Of a stretch of 12,904 nucleotides of DNA, positions 1 through 5,832 are shown in pieces. Positions within the stretch are counted from its first letter, which is position 1, and the number at the start of each line of letters is the position of its first letter. The translations under genes and the position numbers were made by a program. The stretch covers positions 1 through 12,904 of the forward strand of contig CABRZL010000055.1 of assembly GCA_902475435.1 (NCBI GenBank), read 5' to 3'. This stretch comes from an uncultured Eubacteriales bacterium. Lineage in GTDB: Bacteria; Bacillota; Clostridia; Oscillospirales; Oscillospiraceae. The notes under the pieces were generated by a model. It searched no databases. It saw only the letters and a list, made by a program, of their open reading frames with translations, and had not been told where the DNA came from.

Positions 1-104
1 CCGGCATTCCCGGTTACGAGAAGTGCCCCCGGTTCGAGCGTGCTTATCAGTCTCCTCGTGCCATGTTGGCAAAATTCGACGCCCATGTGGCCGCTAAGAA
101 GTAA
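1..104 (+). CDS. 3' end of an unrecognised gene (partial)
   Basis: An open frame enters from the left edge (first complete codon at position 3) and ends with TAA at 102-104. It gives about 33 C-terminal residues, starting GIPGYEKCPRFERAYQ and ending AHVAAKK. Codon use (GCC, AAG, CGT) matches the SDR and crotonase genes that follow, so this is probably the preceding gene of the same catabolic cluster. I do not recognise the family from this short tail. The stop lies 88 bp before the SDR start, and a GC-rich hairpin lies between them. Confidence 0.6.
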   Translation, partial: GIPGYEKCPRFERAYQSPRAMLAKFDAHVAAKK

Positions 105-119
105 TTGATCCGCAAACCG

Positions 120-150
120 CCTCCCCCGTACCCTGCGGTGCGTGGGGAGG
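120..150 (+). other. GC-rich hairpin between the partial gene and the SDR gene
   Basis: CCTCCCC at 120-126 pairs with GGGGAGG at 144-150, with further weak pairing inside. The bases after it (CTTTCCCCC) are C-rich and not a clean U tract. It may be an attenuating or weak terminator structure or an mRNA-stabilising hairpin. No convincing promoter separates it from the SDR start at 193. Confidence 0.4.
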
Positions 151-192
151 CTTTCCCCCGATATTTTGTTATATAGTTAGGAGTGTTTCAAA

Positions 193-1050
193 ATGGCTCA
201 TCTCAATCGTAAAATCGGCATTCCCTCCTTTGATCTTACCGGCAAAACCGCCATCATCACTGGCGGCACCCAGGGACTGGGCTTTGGTATGGCCTGTGCA
301 CTGGCTGCTTACGGCGCCAACGTAGTAATTACAGCCCGCACGGTTGCCAAGGTTGAAGACGCTGTGGCTGACCTCAATGAAAATTATTGCAAAGGTGGCC
401 GTGCTTTCGGAATCCCTGCCGATTCCAGCAAACTAGAAAACGTCAAAATGGTAATTGAAAAAACTGTCGAGGAATTTGGCGAGTTAAATATTCTCATCAA
501 CAACGCTGGTATTTCCGGTCCTACCGCACTGATCGTCGAAAATCGGGAAGGCCGCAAGGAATACACCCCCGCGGACTTCGAGAAGGTTATTGCCACCAAT
601 CTCACCGGTACCTTCATGTTCTGCCAGGAAGCCGCTCGTCAGATGATTAAACAGAATGCCACCAATGGCAAAAAAGGCGGCAAAATCATTATCACAGCTT
701 CCGTTGGCGGCTTCATCGGCGGCAAGGGCGTTGTCGGCTACGGCGCCTCCAAAGCTGGCTGCCTGAGCTTAGCTCGTACCATGGCCAACAACTTCGGTCG
801 TGAGAACATTACTGTGAACTGCATCTGCCCCGGCTATGTCGTCACCCCACTCAACGAGGAATTTTTTGTGGACAAAGACGGAAATCCCACTGATTATTAC
901 AAGCAGCAGTCTAAATCTACTTCCGTACGTCGTCTCGGTACCATTGAAGAAATTGCAGGTCCAGTATTAGCTATGTGCTCTGATTCTTTCAACTATATGA
1001 CTGGTACTTATCTTTTGGCTGACGGTGGCCAATCGATCCCCGCTGAATAA
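193..1050 (+). CDS. Short-chain dehydrogenase/reductase, sugar-acid type (gluconate 5-dehydrogenase/KduD-like)
   Basis: A classical SDR of 285 residues that would oxidise or reduce a secondary alcohol/ketone with NAD(P)(H) in the cytoplasm. The nucleotide-binding motif TGGTQGLG is at residues 23-30, NNAG at 103-106, Asn136 in NLTGT, and the catalytic Ser170, Tyr183 and Lys187 (YGASK) are all present. The opening FDLTGKTAIITGG resembles gluconate 5-dehydrogenase and 2-deoxy-D-gluconate 3-dehydrogenase proteins, which suggests a polyhydroxy-acid substrate, but SDR specificity cannot be read from the motif set. Length is slightly above the usual 250-260, owing to an N-terminal lead and small loop insertions (around 111-126 and 152-163). 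AGGAG at 179-183 sits 9 bp before the ATG. It is followed after 20 bp by the crotonase gene, almost certainly in the same operon. It could supply the keto acid used by the BKACE encoded at 7822. Confidence 0.9.
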   Translation: MAHLNRKIGIPSFDLTGKTAIITGGTQGLGFGMACALAAYGANVVITARTVAKVEDAVADLNENYCKGGRAFGIPADSSKLENVKMVIEKTVEEFGELNILINNAGISGPTALIVENREGRKEYTPADFEKVIATNLTGTFMFCQEAARQMIKQNATNGKKGGKIIITASVGGFIGGKGVVGYGASKAGCLSLARTMANNFGRENITVNCICPGYVVTPLNEEFFVDKDGNPTDYYKQQSKSTSVRRLGTIEEIAGPVLAMCSDSFNYMTGTYLLADGGQSIPAE

Positions 1051-1070
1051 TTGGAAAGGAGCCGCTTTTC

Positions 1071-1985
1071 GTGGAATACAAAAATATCAACTATTCCGTT
1101 GTTGACGGGATTGCAACCATTCAATTGAACCGCCCCAAGGCGCTGAACGCACTGAACTCCGAAATCAATGCTGATATCATGTCTGCAATCAATGAAGTGA
1201 AAGCGGATTCCTCTGTGCGTGTTTTAATTGTAACCGGGTCGGAGCGTGCTTTTGCAGCAGGCGCTGACGTAAAGGAAATGGCGGACGCTACTCCCCGCTA
1301 CGCACATGATTTCTGCGGACTTGCCATTGAAATCAACAATATTCTCGAATCTCTGCCCATTCCTACCATCGCTGCCGTTGGCGGTTATGCTTTCGGTGGC
1401 GGCTGTGAAATGACGCTCGCCTGCGATTTCCGCGTTGGTGGTAGTCGTACCACACTCAGCTTCCCTGAAGTGGGTCTGGGTATCATCCCCGGCGCCAATG
1501 GTTGCGCCCGTGCCACCGCCATTCTTGGCCCCGCCAAGGCCAAAGAGCTTGTCATGCTGACCGAAATGGTTCCTGGCAAGAAGGCTTACGAACTCGGCCT
1601 CCTCAACTGGTATGTGGAAGGCGACGCTGCCCTTGACGCTGCCGCTGCCGAAGCCAAGAAGGCGTTTAAGGCTGCTAAGAAAGTCGGCGCAGATAATCTT
1701 GAGGAATTAAAAGCAGCCAACAAAGCTGCCGAGGCCGCCGCTGCCAAAGCCGAGTACGACGCCATTTATGCTAAAGCTGTTGAAGTAGCAAGGGCACTGA
1801 TTGCAAAACCCGCCTGTGCTTTGGCATCTGCAAAAGCTGCCATCAATAAAGCTGCAATCGAAACGGTGGCCGCAGGAAAAGCAACTGAAACTACGGAGTT
1901 TACCCTTTTGTTTAACACTCATGATCAAAAAGAAGGTATGGCAGCTATGATTGAAAAGCGGCCAGCAGTGTTCACAAACAACTGA
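1071..1985 (+). CDS. Enoyl-CoA hydratase/crotonase with an Ala/Lys-rich helical insertion
   Basis: A crotonase-fold protein that should hydrate/dehydrate 3-hydroxyacyl-CoA and crotonyl-CoA type thioesters. Both hydratase glutamates are present: Glu113 in GGGCE and Glu133 in FPEVGLGIIPG. The oxyanion-hole loops are AAGAD at 62-66 and GGG at 109-111. The start is GTG, set by AAAGGAG 9 bp upstream; no better ATG is nearby. At 304 residues it is about 45 longer than typical crotonases of about 260. The excess is a run of Ala, Lys and Glu at about residues 184-232, between the LGLLNWYVE segment and the usual C-terminal helix ARALIAKPACALASAKAAINKA. The insert looks like an extra helical hairpin, perhaps a repeat of the local helix. 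It is second in the SDR operon and its stop is followed by a terminator-like hairpin. With the 3-hydroxybutyryl-CoA dehydrogenase downstream it fits the butyryl-CoA pathway (3-hydroxybutyryl-CoA to crotonyl-CoA). Confidence 0.9.
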   Translation: MEYKNINYSVVDGIATIQLNRPKALNALNSEINADIMSAINEVKADSSVRVLIVTGSERAFAAGADVKEMADATPRYAHDFCGLAIEINNILESLPIPTIAAVGGYAFGGGCEMTLACDFRVGGSRTTLSFPEVGLGIIPGANGCARATAILGPAKAKELVMLTEMVPGKKAYELGLLNWYVEGDAALDAAAAEAKKAFKAAKKVGADNLEELKAANKAAEAAAAKAEYDAIYAKAVEVARALIAKPACALASAKAAINKAAIETVAAGKATETTEFTLLFNTHDQKEGMAAMIEKRPAVFTNN

Positions 1986-1994
1986 TAATACAGG

Positions 1995-2036
1995 TAGGCG
2001 CTTTCTGAATCCAGGAAGCGCCTAGTCTTCGTTTTT
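1995..2036 (+). terminator. Intrinsic terminator after the crotonase gene
   Basis: TAGGCGCTTTCTG (1995-2007) pairs with CAGGAAGCGCCTA (2012-2024) with one G-U pair and a 4-base loop. The tail GTCTTCGTTTTT is moderately U-rich. It lies 9 bp after the crotonase stop and just before a strong promoter, so it probably closes the SDR-crotonase unit. Confidence 0.75.
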
Positions 2037-2049
2037 ATCCGTAAATCTG

Positions 2050-2078
2050 TTGACATTCTGACATTTTCCTGAGATAAT
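2050..2078 (+). promoter_or_regulatory. Strong SigA-type promoter for the 3-hydroxybutyryl-CoA dehydrogenase unit
   Basis: A perfect -35 TTGACA (2050-2055), a 17-bp spacer and GATAAT (2073-2078, 5 of 6). Transcription would start near 2085, giving a leader of about 75 bases. The hexamer GAGATA overlaps the -10 (2071-2076), recurs at 2090-2095, and is inverted as TATCTC at 2103-2108. The last two form the stem TGAGATA/TATCTCA (2089-2109). That arrangement could be a repressor site or a 5' leader hairpin. Confidence 0.8.
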
Positions 2079-2161
2079 GTAGAGTGCGTGAGATACTCAA
2101 GTTATCTCATTTTGGGGAGGCCATTCGCCCCCGGAAATTATTACACAAAGGAGTCTTTCAT

Positions 2162-3013
2162 ATGGCTATTCAGACAATTGCTGTACTCGGCGCCGGTCAG
2201 ATGGGTTCCGGTATCGCGCAGATTGCTGCTGCCAACGGCTACAAAGTAATCATGCGTGATATTAAACAGGAATTCTGCGACAAGGGCATCAATACCATCA
2301 AAACCGGCCTTGAGAAGCAGGTTGCCAAGGGCAAAACCACACAGGAGGCCGCCGATGCCATTTTGGCCAACATTACTACTACAGTAGACCTGGAGGGTGT
2401 AGCTCCTGCTGATTTTGTCATCGAAGCTGTTCCCGAAATCATGAGCTTGAAGCAGGATACCTTTAAACAATTGGGCGAGATCTGCAAGCCTGACGCAATT
2501 CTTTGCACCAATACTTCCTCCATGTCCATCACGGAGATTACCGGCGGCTGCAAAAACCCTGAGCGTTGCATGGGTATGCATTTCTTCAGCCCTGTCTATG
2601 CTATGAAGCTGGTAGAGATGATTCGCTCCGAATACACCTCCGACGCTACCGTTGAAATTGTCCGCGAAGTTTCTCAGAAGATGAAGAAGGTTCCTGTGCT
2701 CTGCCAGACCGACACTCCGGGATTCATTGTCAACCGTTGCCTGTTCGCTTTCATGTTGGAAGCTATTCATGAATATGAAGACGGCGTTGCTACAATTGAC
2801 GACATTGATACTGCTATTAAACTCGGCTTGAACCATCCGATGGGTCCCTTTGAGATGATGGATCTGTCCGGTCTGGACACTTTCCCCCATGTCACCGAGA
2901 TTCTGGAGAAATTGCCGGTCACCTCTTGGGCATGCCCTGAGTCCGTCAAAGCCAAGATTGCTGAAGGCAAATACGGCCGTAAGACCGGCGAAGGCTGGCA
3001 TAAATATAATTAA
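2162..3013 (+). CDS. hbd: 3-hydroxybutyryl-CoA dehydrogenase
   Basis: An NAD(P)-dependent cytoplasmic enzyme interconverting acetoacetyl-CoA and (S)-3-hydroxybutyryl-CoA, a core step of clostridial butyrate formation. The start is ATG 2162, not the upstream in-frame codons, because AAAGGAG lies 8 bp before it and the resulting 283 residues match the family length of about 282. The Rossmann motif GAGQMG is at residues 10-15. The catalytic set is visible: Ser119 in TNTSS, His140 in MHFFSPV, Glu152 in EMI, and Asn191 in NRCL. The C-terminal domain carries the usual NHPMGPFEMMDLSGLD and KYGRKTGEGW motifs. It heads a two-gene unit with the carnitine-dehydrogenase-like gene 50 bp downstream and has its own near-consensus promoter. 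High use of GCT, CGT and AAG codons suggests strong expression. Family assignment is secure; in a catabolic cluster a longer or substituted acyl-CoA substrate is possible. Confidence 0.92.
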   Translation: MAIQTIAVLGAGQMGSGIAQIAAANGYKVIMRDIKQEFCDKGINTIKTGLEKQVAKGKTTQEAADAILANITTTVDLEGVAPADFVIEAVPEIMSLKQDTFKQLGEICKPDAILCTNTSSMSITEITGGCKNPERCMGMHFFSPVYAMKLVEMIRSEYTSDATVEIVREVSQKMKKVPVLCQTDTPGFIVNRCLFAFMLEAIHEYEDGVATIDDIDTAIKLGLNHPMGPFEMMDLSGLDTFPHVTEILEKLPVTSWACPESVKAKIAEGKYGRKTGEGWHKYN

Positions 3014-3063
3014 GTTCATTGTCGAATACTCGATATCAATCTTTTTGAAAGGATGCGTTACTC

Positions 3064-4023
3064 ATGAATGTCAAAGACATTAAGACCATTGCCATGTATG
3101 GCGCTGGTACCATTGGCGGCGGTTTCGCTGCTTACTTCGCTTTGAAGGGTTTGAACGTCAACGTTTACGTCCGTTCCGAGGCTTCCAAAGAGCGTGCTAT
3201 TCCTCACATTCAGGAGCCCATTGACTCCTACGTAAAGTACGGCATCATTGATGACGGCCAGAAAATCTGGGATAAAATCAAAATTACCACAGATCCTGCC
3301 GAGGCCTTTACCGGTGTATATTTCGTCCAGGAAAATGGCGCCGAGAATCTAGAGCAAAAGCATCAGATGATCGCTGTTATGGAACAGTATTTGCCTGATG
3401 ATGCCATCATCGCTTCCTCTTCTTCCGGCACGCCTGCTACGAAGATTGCTTCCGAGGCAAAGCACCCTGAACGGATTCTTGTAGGCCATCCCTTTAACCC
3501 TGCCTATCTGCTGCCTCTGATCGAGATCTGCGGCGGCGAGAAAACCTCCCCTGAGGTCATTGAGCAGGCCCGTGAGTTCTACAAGATGTACGACAAAGCT
3601 CCTTGCGTCCTGAAGAAGGAAAAGAACGGCTTTATTGCAAACCGGCTTATGCACGCTCTGTGGCGCGAAGAAATCGCCTTGGTTACGGAGGGCGTTTGCT
3701 CCATGGCTGATGCTGACGACGCTTGGACCTTCGGCCCCGGCATCCGTCTGGCTGCCTTTGGCCCCGCTATGAACTATGAGCTGGGCGGCGGCGAACTGGG
3801 TCTTAAGGGCTGCGCCATTAAGTTCGGCGCTATGACAGATGCCGTCTTTGCCGACATTTCTGACATGAAGAAAGTCCCCGATACTTGGGCTGAACAGTCC
3901 GGCGAGGAGATCGGCCCCGAGATGGCCGGCTTCCCCGATGTCATTGGTCATACCAAACCTGAGATCGCTTCCTTCCGGGACAACATTATTATCAACGTGC
4001 TGAAGATGCACAAAAAACTTTAA
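3064..4023 (+). CDS. 3-hydroxyacid dehydrogenase of the L-carnitine dehydrogenase / L-gulonate 3-dehydrogenase type
   Basis: Same superfamily as the preceding gene but clearly a different branch: 319 residues, Rossmann motif GAGTIG at 13-18, SSSSGTPATKIA at 118-129, and the block HPERILVGHPFNPAYLLPL with His142, followed by Glu154 and Asn193 (NRL). The GHPFNPxYLLPLxE block is typical of carnitine dehydrogenase, L-gulonate 3-dehydrogenase and lambda-crystallin, which act on free 3-hydroxy acids, not on CoA thioesters. The likely reaction is NAD-dependent oxidation of a 3-hydroxy acid to the beta-keto acid. In bacterial carnitine catabolism such a dehydrogenase works with a beta-keto acid cleavage enzyme, and one is encoded at 7822, so the two may act in sequence. 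The true substrate is unknown. GAAAGGA precedes the ATG. It is the last gene of its unit, before two terminators. Confidence 0.85.
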   Translation: MNVKDIKTIAMYGAGTIGGGFAAYFALKGLNVNVYVRSEASKERAIPHIQEPIDSYVKYGIIDDGQKIWDKIKITTDPAEAFTGVYFVQENGAENLEQKHQMIAVMEQYLPDDAIIASSSSGTPATKIASEAKHPERILVGHPFNPAYLLPLIEICGGEKTSPEVIEQAREFYKMYDKAPCVLKKEKNGFIANRLMHALWREEIALVTEGVCSMADADDAWTFGPGIRLAAFGPAMNYELGGGELGLKGCAIKFGAMTDAVFADISDMKKVPDTWAEQSGEEIGPEMAGFPDVIGHTKPEIASFRDNIIINVLKMHKKL

Positions 4024-4028
4024 TTTAC

Positions 4029-4061
4029 AAAACGGGTTCCGCAGTTGCGGGACCCGTTTTT
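4029..4061 (+). terminator. Intrinsic terminator 1 of a tandem pair
   Basis: AAAACGGGTTCCGC pairs with GCGGGACCCGTTTT around a short loop, followed by a T run to 4061. It begins 5 bp after the stop of the carnitine-dehydrogenase-like gene. Confidence 0.9.
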
Positions 4062-4100
4062 ACTTACCATTTGACCAAATGCATGGAAACAAATAGCATT

Positions 4101-4126
4101 AAGCTCCGCTTAAGCGGAGCTTTTTT
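4101..4126 (+). terminator. Intrinsic terminator 2 of a tandem pair
   Basis: A perfect 9-bp stem, AAGCTCCGC (4101-4109) with GCGGAGCTT (4114-4122), loop TTAA, then six T residues. It backs up the terminator 40 bp upstream. The A residues on the left of the stem are too few to make it equally strong on the minus strand. Confidence 0.9.
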
Positions 4127-4186
4127 GTCCCCTGCATTTAGAATTTCTATACAAGGATATTTGTTTTAATTTGTATGAACTGAATA

Positions 4187-4215
4187 TTGTAAATATAGTT
4201 TAATTTTGGTAGAAT
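4187..4215 (+). promoter_or_regulatory. Promoter for the small membrane protein and lipoprotein genes
   Basis: TTGTAA (4187-4192), 17-bp spacer, TAGAAT (4210-4215) with a TG extension (TGGTAGAAT). It lies in an AT-rich stretch after the double terminator and about 50 bp before the ATG at 4267. Confidence 0.7.
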
Positions 4216-4266
4216 TTAATTGTAACACAAAATATCAACTATACCTTACAGGAAAGGAGCTTTGTC

Positions 4267-4470
4267 ATGAGCAGCATAATAAACCCGGATGAACAAACCC
4301 GTCAACAGGCGTATTTAAACATGAAAGCCAGCCAGAATGCCCTAAACAACATACCAAGCGGAAACAAACAGCAAGGACGCCATGACCGCAAAGCCCTCGT
4401 CTCCGCATTGGCTATTTTGGCCGCACTGGTCATAGCATTTATTCTGTTAAGCAGTTTAAAAATTTTTTGA
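4267..4470 (+). CDS. Small single-pass membrane protein, unknown function
   Basis: A 67-residue protein that I do not recognise. Residues 1-40 are polar and rich in Gln and Asn, residues 37-42 are basic (GRHDRK), and residues 43-63 are one hydrophobic helix (ALVSALAILAALVIAFILL). The basic stretch before the helix predicts a cytoplasmic N-terminus and membrane anchoring near the C-terminus. GGAAAGGAG sits 8 bp before the ATG and a good promoter is upstream, so it is very probably a real gene although small. It precedes the lipoprotein gene by 54 bp, probably in one transcript, which suggests a shared role at the cell surface. Confidence 0.75.
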   Translation: MSSIINPDEQTRQQAYLNMKASQNALNNIPSGNKQQGRHDRKALVSALAILAALVIAFILLSSLKIF

Positions 4471-4524
4471 TCGAAAATCCGGCAACGACACCAACTTTAT
4501 TGCTCAATAATGGGAGATACAAAT

Positions 4525-5610
4525 ATGAAACGACTATGGTTTTTCGCTGCGGTAGCGCTTCTGCTGTCCGGTTGCACAGGAGAGTTGGATCCCCAATGGC
4601 TGGCCAACCCCAGCTATGCCGCCGTCCACTACCGCTGCCAAACAAGCTTTCAGCATATGGCTGGTAATGGGTCGTATATAGTTGGCGCCAATTTGACCTT
4701 GCAGAGTGCAGACAGAGGCCTATACCTCCTTGTGCCTGATGGCAATACCATGATAAGTTCATTTATCTCAGATTATCACGGCTTGGAAAATTATGATTTA
4801 TTGGGTATAGATGATGAAAACTGCATCTGGATTGCAGGACATAACAGTGAAAACCACGGTCTAGCCCTGCAACTCAATTTAAACGGCCAGGTATTGTCAA
4901 CTCTAGATTTTGGAGAAAATGTCTGCCCCACCGGTATATTTTCTTTTACATGGGATCCAAAATACTACTATTTTCTGGTTCAGTTTCTATCAGTTGATAC
5001 ATACGGAACCTAATTCCTGGTGTTTGATCGGCAGGGAAATCCGGTCTTTTCCCAATCCTTACCGGACCTTTGTGCCCCCACCCAAGGCTATTTGCCCCGG
5101 GAATCAGAATGGGCCGAAGAACTGGAGGGTCGAGACGAAGATTACCTCATGTCGATGCTCTTTCCGGATGGCCCTATCAACGATGTCGTGCTTACTCGGC
5201 TGCAGGACGGTTCCCCCACCGTATTGATTTTTCGCAAATCTCCCATTGATGGCGAATGCTATGGCATCATCTGCCCCATCCGTGAAAACTTTTCTATTGA
5301 ACCGGTCTATTCCTATTCGGTGGATCTTACATCCGGAATGCGTCTTGGGATTCCAATTCCCTCTCCAGATCCATCCTATGATCTACTAATCGCCAATCTG
5401 GATGGTCTTTTGGGCATCCAGATTCAGGAACAGGCCAGTGTTCCTTTGGCTTCCTGGGACACTTTGAATTACCCGGTGATGGAGTTGGCCTATCTCTATG
5501 CACCAAATGCGCTTCTCCAAAGTGCTTTAGGATCGGACGGAGTTTGGCTTTGCCATTTGGACACTGATTCCGCTTGTAATATTTATTCAAAGTTCTTTCC
5601 CATTTCTTAA
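4525..5610 (+). pseudogene. Propeller-like lipoprotein interrupted by an in-frame TAA
   Basis: Reading starts at ATG 4525, with GGGAG (4512-4516) 8 bp before it. The ATG at 4510 has no ribosome binding site and would put polar residues before the signal. The product opens with a lipoprotein signal, MKRLWFFAAVALLLSGC, with Cys17 as the lipidation site. The frame runs to TAA at 5011-5013 and then continues in the same frame without a further stop to TAA at 5608-5610. Together that makes a protein of about 360 residues. The segments on either side read as one propeller-type domain: FLVQFLSVDTYGT before the stop and FLVFDRQGNPVFSQSLP after it, the latter a classic blade strand. I therefore call one gene broken by a single nonsense change (or base error), not two genes; there is no ribosome binding site or start codon right after the stop. 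The function is unknown; it is extracellular and membrane-anchored if made. Confidence 0.75.
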
Positions 5611-5694
5611 TCATTTCCTGATATTAAATCTTCTTTCCAACAGCATGCACTTTTTTCTATCCAACGAGGTTGTCCGCAAATTTTGCCCTACAAA

Positions 5695-5722
5695 TTGTTT
5701 TTATCTCTTGATATGTTACAAT
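5695..5722 (+). promoter_or_regulatory. Promoter for the solute-binding lipoprotein gene
   Basis: TTGTTT (5695-5700), 16-bp spacer and TACAAT (5717-5722) preceded by TG (extended -10, TGTTACAAT). A leader of about 100 bases follows. The same layout (ATTG, 16 bp, TGnTACAAT) occurs before the BKACE gene at 7735. Confidence 0.6.
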
Positions 5723-5832
5723 TCTATTAAGTATTTCTTGTGAATTATCCCAAGTAGACAAACGAATTGTGAACTTTTATAATGATGCATATGAAAGGTG
5801 CATAAACCGCTTCAAGAAAGGAGATCTGAGAA

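Noticed and set aside
2084..2161. N-terminal extension of the 3-hydroxybutyryl-CoA dehydrogenase from 2084
   Set aside because: This lies at the predicted transcription start, lacks a ribosome binding site and would add residues absent from the family.
2141..3019. 292-residue open frame on the minus strand
   Set aside because: It is antisense to the 3-hydroxybutyryl-CoA dehydrogenase gene, whose product has all catalytic motifs. The antisense translation has no recognisable motif and no ribosome binding site.
3349..4011. 220-residue open frame on the minus strand
   Set aside because: A shadow of the carnitine-dehydrogenase-like gene, caused by GC-rich codon bias; no motif or start signal.
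3064..4023. Firm naming as L-carnitine dehydrogenase
   Set aside because: The HPFNP signature is shared with gulonate dehydrogenase and related enzymes; no carnitine-specific partner genes are in view.
4510..4524. ATG at 4510 as the lipoprotein start
   Set aside because: The ribosome binding site GGGAG overlaps this codon and is placed for the ATG at 4525, which begins a standard lipoprotein signal.
5011..5013. Programmed recoding of TAA in the lipoprotein gene
   Set aside because: No recoding structure or known readthrough context is evident, and TAA is the least leaky stop; a mutation or base error is simpler.
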